Positions 8,319-16,892 of a DNA stretch of 21,369 nt are shown one piece after another. A model generated the notes under the pieces. The model saw only the letters and a list, made by a program, of their open reading frames with translations, made no database searches and was not told the DNA's origin. Position 1 is the first letter of the stretch, and each line of letters opens with the position of its first letter. The stretch is from Stentor coeruleus (Eukaryota > Ciliophora > Heterotrichea > Heterotrichida > Stentoridae), in the NCBI GenBank assembly GCA_001970955.1, contig MPUH01001195.1, positions 1-21,369 of the forward strand, in the 5' to 3' direction. The translations under genes and the position numbers were made by a program.

Positions 8319-9962
8319 ATGTCAAATCATCCTGATATACATGAGTTCCAAAGTCCATTTCGTTTACCAACCGATGAAGAGGTATTTATAACCCGTGAGG
8401 CTGAGCGTCTTCAAAAACAAGAAATTAAAGAAAAACTAAAAGATATAAAAATCTGGGATAAACAAACGGCATGTACAAAAGGACAACTTAAACGTCCTAA
8501 CGAATCTAGTTTCCAAGTAAAACCAATAGAAGAAAATCAATACCAACAATTCACAAGACCTAAAGAAAGAAACCTTATAACTGCAGCATTAGAAATTGTA
8601 AGCCAAAGATCAAAACTTCCACAAAGCCAAAAAACAGAAAACATTCGTGATTATGTTGAACAAAAAAAAGAAATATTTCGTGTTGAGATGAAATATAGAA
8701 TACTTAAAGATGAACGAGAGAAAATCCGCAAACGGATTTCAAATAAAGAATCAGCTTTAAAACGTAGTGAAGAAATGCTTAATAATGATTATACACGTTT
8801 TACAGAACATATTGATAAAAACAAACGGACTAAAGAAGAAGCTATAAATAGAGCTAATCAAGAAACTCAAGCGAAAAAGGAAAAAGAAACAGAAATAAAA
8901 CAGTTGGAACAAAGAAAAGCTGGAATCACAGCAGAAATATCAAGGAACGAAGAATTATTGGAAAGTTTAAAAAAACATAAGGAATTCCTAGACAGACTTA
9001 CACCTCCAGATTGGCTTAATAAACAAAAGTTAGCATTTCAATACAAATATCAACAACTGAAAAATAATTGGGTCCAAAAACAAAGCTTAGAAGACTCGTA
9101 TGAAACTTTAAATGACCCAGAAATAGATTCAAAAGACAGTATATCAAGTATATCTGGAAAAAAACCTAGAAACTTATCTTTAGCCAAAAATAAAAACCTG
9201 GAAAAAAAATTTGATGAATTAGTTGCTAGAGGGATTATCAACGTATATTCTGAAGATGATGAAAAAATGTACTTTACTGACCCTGACCAACTATCAACAA
9301 TCCTTAAAGAATTTGAAGATAATAACTTATTTCTCATTGAGCTTATACAAGAAATGGACCATACATTAGAAGTTGCTAAATCAGAACTCGACTATTTCAA
9401 AGTGAAAAATGAAAAAAAAATCGAAGAAACCCGACGAGAAAAAGACATGCTTTCTAAAAGTTTAAACCTTAATAGAGAAAAACTTAGTATGATGACTAGA
9501 AGGATATCATCTATAGAAAATAAAAAAGAATCTAATAAATCAGCTCAGAATTTAAGAGATGAAATAGGTAAATGTTATGCGTCAATGGGTTTTGAGAATG
9601 ATTCAGGACTACAGCCTATAGAAATGTTAAAAATTATAGAAAACAAAATCAATTCATTATTGAATGATGTGAAGTTTTTAAGATATGTTATGGAAGAAAA
9701 AATCAATAAGCTTGAACAAGAAAAAGAAACTGAAAGAAGGGAGTTTGTAAGAGAACAGGCGCAGTTGAGAAAGGAAAAAGATGATAATATTAGAATAGCT
9801 AAAGCACAAGAGAGGGCGAATAACCCTAGTATTAAGAAAATTGGCAGGTCGGAGATGAAGAAAGTGCTTATGCAACAGAAATCTGTTGAAAAAGAAGAGA
9901 GATCCGTGCAGAAGTCCTTAGAAGAGCAGATTAGAGAGTTTATTGAAGAGACTGCTAATTAA
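8319..9962 (+). CDS. CFAP100: CFAP100/CCDC37-like inner-arm dynein assembly-regulation protein (MIA complex)
   Basis: This 547-aa, largely alpha-helical coiled-coil protein carries a DUF4200-type region at about residues 112-230. The segment with ERxxAL.RSEEML..DYTRF, NRANQETQAKKEKE and LLESLKKHKEFLDRLTP follows the CFAP100/CCDC37 pattern: helices ending in YKxFLxxLsP, then xWL. Farther on, MYFTDPDQLSTILKEFEDNN (about 312-331) matches the conserved YFTDP-Q-L motif of the same family. CFAP100 with CFAP73 forms the modifier-of-inner-arms complex on axonemal doublets and controls inner dynein arm I1/f activity. Length is a little below the roughly 600 aa of the human protein. The first ATG is used, and the upstream region is G-poor. 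It converges on LSm7 with 10 bp between the two stop codons. Confidence 0.82.
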   Translation: MSNHPDIHEFQSPFRLPTDEEVFITREAERLQKQEIKEKLKDIKIWDKQTACTKGQLKRPNESSFQVKPIEENQYQQFTRPKERNLITAALEIVSQRSKLPQSQKTENIRDYVEQKKEIFRVEMKYRILKDEREKIRKRISNKESALKRSEEMLNNDYTRFTEHIDKNKRTKEEAINRANQETQAKKEKETEIKQLEQRKAGITAEISRNEELLESLKKHKEFLDRLTPPDWLNKQKLAFQYKYQQLKNNWVQKQSLEDSYETLNDPEIDSKDSISSISGKKPRNLSLAKNKNLEKKFDELVARGIINVYSEDDEKMYFTDPDQLSTILKEFEDNNLFLIELIQEMDHTLEVAKSELDYFKVKNEKKIEETRREKDMLSKSLNLNREKLSMMTRRISSIENKKESNKSAQNLRDEIGKCYASMGFENDSGLQPIEMLKIIENKINSLLNDVKFLRYVMEEKINKLEQEKETERREFVREQAQLRKEKDDNIRIAKAQERANNPSIKKIGRSEMKKVLMQQKSVEKEERSVQKSLEEQIREFIEETAN

Positions 9963-9972
9963 GGATTTTTTA

Positions 9973-10218
9973 TTACTTAAAAGGATTTTCTATAGAGGAT
10001 AGTTTGTCAGGCATTATTGAGATAATCATTTGTCCTCGGACAAAGACGATACCTAGTTCTCTTGAGTTTTTGGTTTCGTCGATTGTGTTTTCTAAGACTA
10101 GGTTTGGGATTTTGTCATAGGATTTTAGTGTTCCTACTACTTCTCGGTCAATCATACGCACTCGGACTTTTGTATTTAGGTAATCTGCTAGGTCGATTAT
10201 ACTCTCTTTACCTAGCAT
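9973..10218 (-). CDS. LSM7: U6 snRNA-associated Sm-like protein LSm7
   Basis: This 81-aa protein is a complete Sm fold. Its signature matches LSm7: KESIIDLADYLNTKVRVR (human KESILDLSKYIDKTIRVK), the Sm1 loop with LKSYDKIPNLVLENTIDE, then RELGIVFVRGQMIISIMP with the Sm2 RG motif, and a closing IENPF (human IPNPF). LSm7 is part of the LSm2-8 ring on U6 snRNA and the LSm1-7 ring in mRNA decapping and decay. It lacks the short charged N-terminal extension of the human protein. There is one ATG, no intron is needed, and the stop is TAA. The gene abuts the CFAP100-like gene tail to tail. Confidence 0.93.
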   Translation of the reverse strand: MLGKESIIDLADYLNTKVRVRMIDREVVGTLKSYDKIPNLVLENTIDETKNSRELGIVFVRGQMIISIMPDKLSSIENPFK

Positions 10219-10849
10219 TTTTTTATTATATTTTATGGAATTTGGAGGAGTTTAGGGGAAATTGGAATATAAGATTTTTGTGTGAGGTAAATAGGATTTA
10301 ATTAGAATTTACTTGTATAGAAAAGATGATGGGGTTTATGATTAGTTGATTGAATAGATTAAATAGGTTTTTAGATTGGAGATTGGGTTTTAGGGTTTTT
10401 ATTATTTGTTTTTTAGATTGGGAGCTTGCAGTTTAATGATTTTTAGTATCTCTTCTGTTAGGTGATTATTTATATATTATCATAGTATGAAATTTCAATA
10501 TATGATGCCTTAGTCAATAAAATATTTTCTGATAGTGGATTCATCTTTGAAAATTGCAATAATATCAACATACTCAAAATGTTCCTTCCCAAAATAATTC
10601 ATGCTCTCATAAAAAAATATAGCATAAAATATAAAAAATATCAACATACTCAAAATGTTCCTTCCCAAAATAATTCATGCTCTCATAAAAAAATATAGCA
10701 TAAAATATAAAAACCTTCAGTCTAAAAGTTCTTCACAAAATTATTCTAATTATTTATCCATGCCATAATAAATATCCCAACCATCTAATCTAACAACAAT
10801 TACAATTAAAGCTTATATAGACAATAAAACCTTACTAAAAATCCATAAA
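10219..10849. other. Intergenic region with abrupt strand-composition switch
   Basis: No gene is visible. From 10261 to 10440 the plus strand has 45 G and 3 C by hand count. From 10561 to 10860 it has 12 G and 59 C. The switch lies near 10500. The left part presumably contains the LSm7 promoter, and the right part lies downstream of the four-TM gene and includes a tandem 76-bp duplication. Confidence 0.6.
10561..10712. repeat. Perfect 76-bp tandem duplication
   Basis: Positions 10561-10636 and 10637-10712 are identical, and the bases on either side differ. No n separates them. It may be a genuine recent tandem duplication, or a contig-end overlap joined without a gap symbol, as suggested by the three n-bounded duplications elsewhere in the window. 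Confidence 0.9.
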
Positions 10850-11719
10850 CTACTTTGTTTGTCTCAAAAACGGGTTCCTTGAAGGTGGGGCTAAAGGATG
10901 TTCAGGTTCATCCTCTCTAATCTCTTGCATTCTAGGTACTCCAGTATACCCAGCTCTATTTTCCATCTCCTCATCTCTTCTTTCATCATCAAATCTTCTC
11001 GGTGGACTTAAATTGCCATATATTCTCTGTTCTTCTACAAACCTTCCTTGTGTTCCTTGATCTAAAGGTCTATTTTCATCAGCCCTTTTCCTAATAGTTG
11101 TCGGGCCATTTCTCACCCCATATTTCGGTTTAGGAAGATACCCAGTAGGAGTTTTACTATAAAGTACCCAAACAGTAATTCCACAAGCTAAAAGTATAAC
11201 TCCACATATCAATTGAAATAAACAAACTAAAGCAACATTTGTCCTATAATCACTACTTAATTTATCTGAATCATCATCATAATAACTCTGAGCAATAGGA
11301 GTTAACTGATTCCAAGTATCTTCTTTACTAGTATCAGCTAAAATCATCCCAGCTACAAATTCAGCTATACTAAACCCGATAATCAATATTGAGACAATAA
11401 GAATTAATATTCTTAAAGGACCTAAATAGTTTATATGGATGAATTCTGCACTTTCATATGAGACTAAGGTTAATAATAAGATTACTAACATCACTGGGAG
11501 GAAACCATGAGAAGCGTATATTGGGATGTTAATATCAGCTGATGTGTGACAAACATCTCGATATAGGCAGATGACTTCACAGAATACAAGGATAAGGAGG
11601 ATGTTTATACCTGACATCCAATATATAGCTTTTTGAGTTCTGCCTATTGATACGATAACTGGGTCAATTTGTTCAGGGTTTTGAAGCCCTGGGTTTGGAT
11701 CTGGTGGCATATTTTGCAT
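10850..11719 (-). CDS. Four-transmembrane protein with charged cytosolic tail, unknown family
   Basis: This 289-aa protein has four hydrophobic helices (about residues 31-53, 68-90, 99-127 and 160-186). The loop between TM1 and TM2 contains paired Cys (one in CHTSAD). A larger acidic loop lies between TM3 and TM4 (SYYDDDSDKL). A roughly 100-residue Pro/Arg/Glu-rich C-terminal tail presumably faces the cytosol. The four-helix layout recalls tetraspanin- or claudin-like proteins, but the tetraspanin CCG motif is absent and I cannot assign a family. The first ATG gives MQNMPPDPNPG, and a second Met lies at residue 4. The stop is TAG. It is divergently arranged with the Alba gene 139 bp away. Confidence 0.85.
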   Translation of the reverse strand: MQNMPPDPNPGLQNPEQIDPVIVSIGRTQKAIYWMSGINILLILVFCEVICLYRDVCHTSADINIPIYASHGFLPVMLVILLLTLVSYESAEFIHINYLGPLRILILIVSILIIGFSIAEFVAGMILADTSKEDTWNQLTPIAQSYYDDDSDKLSSDYRTNVALVCLFQLICGVILLACGITVWVLYSKTPTGYLPKPKYGVRNGPTTIRKRADENRPLDQGTQGRFVEEQRIYGNLSPPRRFDDERRDEEMENRAGYTGVPRMQEIREDEPEHPLAPPSRNPFLRQTK

Positions 11720-11858
11720 TTTTTAACCGGCAAATTATAAACTTAGTATAAAAAAAGTTTTCGAAGCAAAAAAATCCTCAAATCACAGTTTTTATATTAA
11801 AAAACTTATACCTCGCCTAGTAAAAAACATATAAACCAAAGGAGATTATTACAAAAAT
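11720..11858. promoter_or_regulatory. Shared 139-bp divergent promoter region
   Basis: This interval separates the start codons of the minus-strand four-TM gene and the plus-strand Alba gene. It must therefore contain both 5' untranslated regions and both promoters, or one bidirectional promoter. It is A/T-rich, and no specific element could be recognised. Confidence 0.5.
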
Positions 11859-12560
11859 ATGTCTGGCTCTGAAGTCACTGTTTCTAAATCGCAAAGTTTG
11901 GCTTTCAAAGTTGCAAAAGCTGCAGAGTTGCTTCAATCTCACCAAGAAGTGACTATAACAGCTATAAATTCTGCTATTTCGGCAGCCATAAATTTAGTGG
12001 AGTTGCTAAAACATAGAATCAAAGGTCTTCATCAAGAAAACAAATTCGAAAGAATACAAGATACAAATAAGACAAGAGTCATTATAAAACTCAGTTTTAA
12101 TGAATTGTCAGCAGGATCAAAAGGTTATCAAAAGCCCATACCAGTTGTAGAGGTACAAGAAAAAACACTTGAGGAAATGAAGAAATTGCCTTGGGAAGGG
12201 ACTGAAAGGAATGAAGAAAGAAGAGGTGAGAGTAGAGGAAGATGGAGAAGAAGTCGTAGAGCTTGGAGAGGAGCTCCAAGGTCTGATGAAACAAAAGGTG
12301 AGGTTACTAAAGATGAAGGGGATAAGAAAAAAGAAGAAACTAGGCAAGAAAATTCTGAAAGGAGAGTGTGGAGAAGTAGAAGAGGAGGAAGAAGAGGACC
12401 ATGGAGAGGAAGAGGCAGACAAGACCGAGGTGGATTTGTCCCAGCAGGAACTCGTGATGATGATAACGAAAATAGGTATAGAGAAAGAAGGTTCAGAAGA
12501 GGTCCAAGCAGAAGAAGAGGTGATAGAAGGCCACCAAGGTCAGCACCAAGATCAGAATAA
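11859..12560 (+). CDS. Alba-domain nucleic-acid-binding protein with RG-rich tail
   Basis: The protein has 233 aa. Residues about 5-82 fit the Alba fold: a first strand (VTVSKSQSLAFKVAKAAELL), a helix, the VTITAINSAISAAINLVELL helix typical of Alba proteins, and a final strand ending TRVIIKLSF. Residues about 115-233 are Arg/Gly/Ser-rich, with RGRWRR, RRGGRRGPWRGRGR and DRGGF segments typical of RNA-binding RGG/RG tails and a likely target of arginine methylation. Eukaryotic Alba proteins with RGG tails bind RNA and act in translation control and mRNA storage. A role in RNA metabolism is the likeliest here, although DNA or chromatin binding is possible. There is one ATG, no intron, and a TAA stop 49 bp from the convergent ArfGAP-type gene. 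Overlapping frames are shadows of the purine-rich tail. Confidence 0.92.
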   Translation: MSGSEVTVSKSQSLAFKVAKAAELLQSHQEVTITAINSAISAAINLVELLKHRIKGLHQENKFERIQDTNKTRVIIKLSFNELSAGSKGYQKPIPVVEVQEKTLEEMKKLPWEGTERNEERRGESRGRWRRSRRAWRGAPRSDETKGEVTKDEGDKKKEETRQENSERRVWRSRRGGRRGPWRGRGRQDRGGFVPAGTRDDDNENRYRERRFRRGPSRRRGDRRPPRSAPRSE

Positions 12561-12609
12561 TTAGTTAAATCCTTCAGAACTTAGCATTTCGTGTTTAAAT
12601 ATCTTCAAA

Positions 12610-13962
12610 TTACCAAGTATAAATAGTATTCTCTGTCTCTCTTTCCTTAATACCATTAATCGCATTAGTAAATTTCTCAATCCACAGATCTTTTTCACTT
12701 TGCGACTCAGCCCACATATGCAAATTCCTCTTAGAATTGCTTATTTTAAAATGAAAACTAGGCTTAGAATCCTTAGGGTCAATTAAATCCTTATCATCAA
12801 CATTTGTACTTGACGTTATCTTTAAAAAATTCTTATAATTTTTATCATTTTTATTTGCATACCAAAACACATAATCAGTCCTTAAAATAAACCACCTGTT
12901 CCTTGAAGTTTTATATTTTAATCCTTGTTTTTTTAAAAACCCTTCATGTATTTTATCCCCAACATAATCTTCTGAGTTTTTAACATTACAAATATGTAAT
13001 TCTGTATTATCAACTTCAAGTGATGGATAATCATTACCTAAATTATGAATAAGGTATCTACATGAAGATAATGCATGATACCATTCTATAATCTCATCAA
13101 CTTTAACTGAATAGAATAAAAAAGTTTCATTTGCATCAATTCTTATAGAGATTTTAGTTTCAAATTGTACTAAAGATAAATCAGTTACATCTTCGATTTT
13201 TATAGAAATTTCAGCATTAGATGTTTGCATATTTGAAGAAAAAAGGCTCACTTGACGGTCTAGAATAACCACCCATTTACGAACTTGGGTATTTTTCCAT
13301 ATTATATCTAAATATCCTCTTAAATGAGGATAAGGGTAGCTTTGCCAATTAAGTTTTCTCATAAAAGCATCTTGAAGGACTTGATCTGACATATTAGGCT
13401 TTGGGGATATGATTTCTAAGACTTTTTCTACAAGCATCCATTTTATTCCAAATGCTGGATGCCATACAAAGCCATCTTTGAATAGAAACTTCTCTTCATC
13501 TATAAGTTTTTTTATTGCATGTCTAGGATATGGGCCTCGTATTCTTGTTATTTCACGAGTTACTTCGTCTAGATAATACCAAGATTTTGTTAAATCGTGG
13601 ACTATTTGTTGACGAAATGCTTCACGGGCAAATATTTGGTGGATATATTTTGCTTCGGCCATCCATTCACGTACTTGACTAAGTAAAAATTACGGAAAGT
13701 CGTTTTGTTTCAGGTTTACAGTCCAGGGCATTATGTTTTTCATTAGATTTAGGTTAATTTTGTTGTTACCTTTTTGAGAGAGAAAACTGATTTCTTCTTC
13801 TTGGAAAATGTCTTGGACGCTCCTTATGAGCATTTTTAACAGTTTTTGATGGACTAAAGAACATTTTTCACATAGAAAGATACCTAGTTGCATGTTAACA
13901 CCACAGATTTCAGTATCTTCACAGTCTGCACAGTTAGGGTTATTTTTGATTAGCTGTTCCAT
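12610..13962 (-). CDS. ArfGAP-like, GYF-like, tandem PH protein (ADAP-like), one 15-nt intron
   Basis: Removing a 15-nt intron (13679-13693) joins two frames into one 445-aa protein. Residues 1-105 form an ArfGAP-type zinc finger: C11-x2-C14-x16-C31-x2-C34, then a GN motif (65-66) and VREWMAEAKY, matching the end of ArfGAP domains. The catalytic Arg of the usual HRxLG motif is Gln here (H38-Q39), and the usual Trp before it is missing, so GTPase activation is doubtful. Residues about 122-176 (WYYLDE...RGPYPRHAIKKL...GFVWHP...W) resemble a GYF_2 domain. Two PH-like domains follow at about 208-300 (LRGYLDIIW..RKWVVI, ending EWYHAL) and 333-435 (HEGFLKKQG...RWFIL, ending LWIEKF). ArfGAP-PH-PH is the layout of ADAP/centaurin-alpha, phosphoinositide-binding Arf regulators; the inserted GYF-like domain is unusual. 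Exons are 13694-13962 and 12610-13678. The stop is TAA. Confidence 0.85.
13679..13693 (-). other. 15-nt spliceosomal intron in the ArfGAP-like gene
   Basis: On the sense strand it reads GTAATTTTTACTTAG, exactly 15 nt, GT-AG. Unspliced, it introduces an in-frame TAA. Spliced, it gives DFP-QVREW and restores a normal ArfGAP C-terminal helix. The size and T-rich, A-containing body match heterotrich micro-introns. Confidence 0.93.
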
Positions 13963-14558
13963 ATTTATTGTGTGTGAGGATGATTTTTTATTGGAGGATT
14001 TGAGATGAAGGTGATAATTTATGAATAGGGCTTCTTTAGATTGATGATAAGATTATGTGATTTTTAAGGTTTAGGTGGTTTATTTGGTATTTTTAAAGGA
14101 AAAGGTAACTAGTTCTTACTGATCTTCATGAGGTTTTTATTTTATTAATACTTTTAGTAAGGGTGATTGAAAACAATAATATAATATAATTTATTGTTAA
14201 AAAAAACTCATTTTTACAATTGATTATAAGGGTGTAGAAGGTTTATGATTGTTTATAGGATGATTTATTAGGATTTTTTGGTTTAAAAGGGAGCATTTAA
14301 GTGGCTTTATGGAGATTGAGATGTTNGGAGCATTTAAGTGGCTTTATGGAGATTGAGATGTTTAAGTAAGGTATTTTATTTGAAAAAAATATATATGATA
14401 GAAAATATTATAATATATATGGTTTATTTAAAGGACTGCTTAGAAATATCATAAAACAGCGACAAGTGATTTTAATAATATTTATAGATAGAAATTACAT
14501 TGTGTTACTAATAATTCATCATAATCGCTATTGAAAATAACTTCTCACTGACATAAAA
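13963..14558. other. G-rich intergenic region with an assembly join
   Basis: No gene is visible. The plus strand is strongly G over C (31 G and 2 C in 13981-14100 by hand count). It contains the promoter of the minus-strand ArfGAP-like gene and the n-bounded duplication at 14290-14362. Confidence 0.6.
14290..14362. repeat. Perfect 36-bp direct duplication around a single n
   Basis: Positions 14290-14325 and 14327-14362 are identical and flank the n at 14326. The pattern is the same as in the phosphodiesterase and Cys-rich protein genes, so an unmerged contig overlap is the likely cause. Confidence 0.9.
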
Positions 14559-15442
14559 TTGAAGCGGAAAGCGGCATCTACAAAGCTGACAAAGTCCTTA
14601 AAAACTTACCAAACAACTCTTTTCCCTTTCACAAGCAGACCAACCGGCCGAGTTTCTTTCTCAAACAAATCCATCCGCATCTGTTCCTGGAATGTAAACG
14701 GTGCACGGGCTTGGGTTCAAAAATACGACCCCCTTCATTTTATATCCTAAAATCACTTCGATATCCTATGCCTAAACGAGACCAAAATCCAAGATAAGCA
14801 TATAAACAAAATGAAATCACAATTCAAAGACTTCCCATATCAATACTAGAGCTGTAGCAAAACCAAACTTGGGTATTCAGGAACAGGCATTTTATCAAAA
14901 TCTGAACCTATAAACTGGTCTGAAGGTTTTACTGGATATCCAAAAGAAGGTCGAGTAATCCTCTGGTGAATTCGACACATTTTACATCCTTTCAACATAT
15001 GCTCCTAATCCTGAAATTACAAGATTTTATTATAGGCTTAATTCTTATGATATGGATTTAAGGAAATATATAAAAGAATTACAAGAATTAAAAACCTGTT
15101 ATATGGCTTGTAGACTTAAATGTTATAAATTTAGATATTGATATACATAAACTGAAAGGTAATGATAAACATGCTGGGGCTACAATTGAAGAAAGGAATA
15201 GTTTTTAGAAAACTTTAGATATTGGACTTATAGACTCATATAGACTTTTGTATCCAGAGGTTAGGAAATATTCATGGTTTAACCTAAAAGATGTTAATTC
15301 TAGGGATAAAAAAGAAGGATGGAGGATTGATATGGCAATTATCAGTCATAATTTGGTTCCAAGAATTGTGGATAGTATGATTTATGATCAGGTTTTAGGA
15401 AGTGATCATCATCCTATTAAGATTGTTATTGATAATAATTAG
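14559..15442 (+). pseudogene. Broken AP endonuclease (exonuclease III / APE1 family)
   Basis: The order of conserved blocks is that of APE1: ICSWNVNGARAW (active-site Asn), FDILCLNETK (metal-binding Glu), GYSGTGILSK, EGRVI, EFDTFYILSTYAPNP, VDLNV (catalytic Asp and Asn), KHAGATIEERNSF, WRIDMAIISHNLVP and GSDHHPI (final catalytic Asp-His). It is disrupted by TAA at 14748, TAG at 14847 and TAG at 15206, and by two one-base shifts near 14966 and 15093. No 15-nt GT-AG intron removes any of these. In the DLNV block the usual Cys-Gly pair is Leu-Val, a sign of relaxed selection. An intact copy would repair abasic sites in base-excision repair. Active-site blocks are otherwise well kept, so inactivation seems recent. 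Sequencing error cannot explain five separate lesions easily. The final stop is TAG. Confidence 0.85.
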
Positions 15443-15686
15443 ATAATTAGGTTTTGAAGATGATAATTTTATAAGGAAGTGTAAAAGATAAATTTATTAT
15501 GATTTAGTTTGATTGACTTGTTTTAATTATTAGAGAAAATTATGGTTTTAGGTTAGAAAATTTATGTGATTTTATTTGATGATTTAATAATATAAGGATA
15601 TAGGATTAGATGTGTTGGATAATTTGGGTATTAGGGTTGAATATAGGTTTTTTTTATTATAGTTTATTATATTTCTGAATTTTTGT

Positions 15687-16892
15687 ATGGAAGTTGATAA
15701 GCATATTTACAATCGGCCGATTATTGATTCACTGCTGGAATTAGAAAAACTTGAAATGCTAGAACAAGAGAAATACATATCGAATTTGCAGTTCCAAAGA
15801 GAGAAAATCGAAGAATTTGCTGAAGAGCTCTCAAAAAGAAATGCCCGGATTTCAGACCTTGAAAATGAACTGCAACACCTAAAATCCCATCCATTCGAAA
15901 CAGAAAAATACACCATCGAAATTACTTACCTCAAACAAACCCTAAAATCCTTAGAACTCGAAAACACAAAATTGCGCTCAAAGTTTACATCCCAAGCTGA
16001 CGAATACAATCTTTCTATAAACGAACTTAAATCAATAGTCTTAAAAGAACGTGAAGAAAAAGATAAGCAAATCTTTGACCTAAAAAGTGAACTTTTATCT
16101 AAAGAAGATGATCTCGAAACCTTAATCGATGCATTCGATAAAGCAAAATCCACACTTTCTTCATTAGAAAAAAAATACGAACTAGAAATCAATAGTTTTA
16201 AATCAAAAGAAAAAACATCATATGAACAAGCAAAAACCTGGAAACTCTTAGAAAAAACTTTGAAAGAAGAAAATAATATATTGAAAAATGAAAATTTAGC
16301 TTTAAAAGATAGTCTAAACGTAGCAAATGATAAAATATCAGATAATGCTGAAATTGAAGAAGAAAATGAGAATTTAAGACTTGCTGTAATTGATGGGAAA
16401 AATAAACATAAAGAATTGACTAAGAAGTATATTGAAGCTTGTGATAAATATGAACTTTTAAAAAAAAATATCGATACAGAGTTTAATGGATTGAAAGAAG
16501 AACTTGATCAAGCTATAGAAATTATAAGTAGACAAGAAAATAATATACAGGATTTACGTGGGCGTAAACAACAGGATGATGCAAGAATTAGTGCTTTAAT
16601 AGAAGAGTTAGAGAGGAAAAAAATGGATATTATGAAAATACAAAAAAATTCAATTAAAAATGATAGGAATGAAGAGGATTATAAAGAAAAAATAAAAGAA
16701 TTAGAATTTAAGATTAGGACGATTACTGGGGAAAATAATTTAGTCAAGGCTGAACTTGATAAAATTAAAGAGAGGCAGGAGAAAGAGAGGAATGAGAGGA
16801 AGAAAATTACGAAGAAAAAATTAGAGATGCTGACTCAGAGGAATGAGGAGATTAGTAAAATCAGTCAAGCATTTTCAACATTGGACTTATAA
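15687..16892 (+). CDS. 401-aa coiled-coil protein, unknown function
   Basis: Almost the whole protein (about residues 15-395) is Glu/Lys/Leu-rich and has heptad periodicity, predicting a long coiled-coil rod without globular domains. There are no membrane segments, zinc ligands or nucleotide-binding motifs. I do not recognise the family. A cytoskeletal or basal-body scaffold would fit the neighbours but is inference. The ATG at 15687 is the first in the frame and is preceded by a G-rich, C-free leader. The stop is TAA. The first 500 bp of the gene are C-rich on the sense strand and the last 400 bp are G-rich, although the amino-acid character hardly changes. Confidence 0.88.
   Translation: MEVDKHIYNRPIIDSLLELEKLEMLEQEKYISNLQFQREKIEEFAEELSKRNARISDLENELQHLKSHPFETEKYTIEITYLKQTLKSLELENTKLRSKFTSQADEYNLSINELKSIVLKEREEKDKQIFDLKSELLSKEDDLETLIDAFDKAKSTLSSLEKKYELEINSFKSKEKTSYEQAKTWKLLEKTLKEENNILKNENLALKDSLNVANDKISDNAEIEEENENLRLAVIDGKNKHKELTKKYIEACDKYELLKKNIDTEFNGLKEELDQAIEIISRQENNIQDLRGRKQQDDARISALIEELERKKMDIMKIQKNSIKNDRNEEDYKEKIKELEFKIRTITGENNLVKAELDKIKERQEKERNERKKITKKKLEMLTQRNEEISKISQAFSTLDL

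Noticed and set aside
10062..10301. 79-codon plus-strand frame across LSm7
   Set aside because: It is antisense to LSm7, and its Leu/Arg-rich text is a by-product.
12117..12564. Several overlapping frames opposite and beside the Alba gene (Ser/Phe-rich on minus, Glu-rich on plus)
   Set aside because: They are shadows of the purine-rich RG-tail coding sequence. The Alba frame has a recognisable fold and explains the composition.
13690..13962. A separate 90-aa zinc-finger gene
   Set aside because: The stop lies in a 15-nt GT-AG intron, and the two frames together complete a standard ArfGAP domain.
14559..15442. Reassignment of TAA/TAG to Gln, suggested by stops in the APE1-like and other broken frames
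   Set aside because: Ten good genes use TAA or TAG as terminators at the expected protein ends, and the APE1-like copy also has two frameshifts. Decay by C-to-T and G-to-A changes explains the stops.
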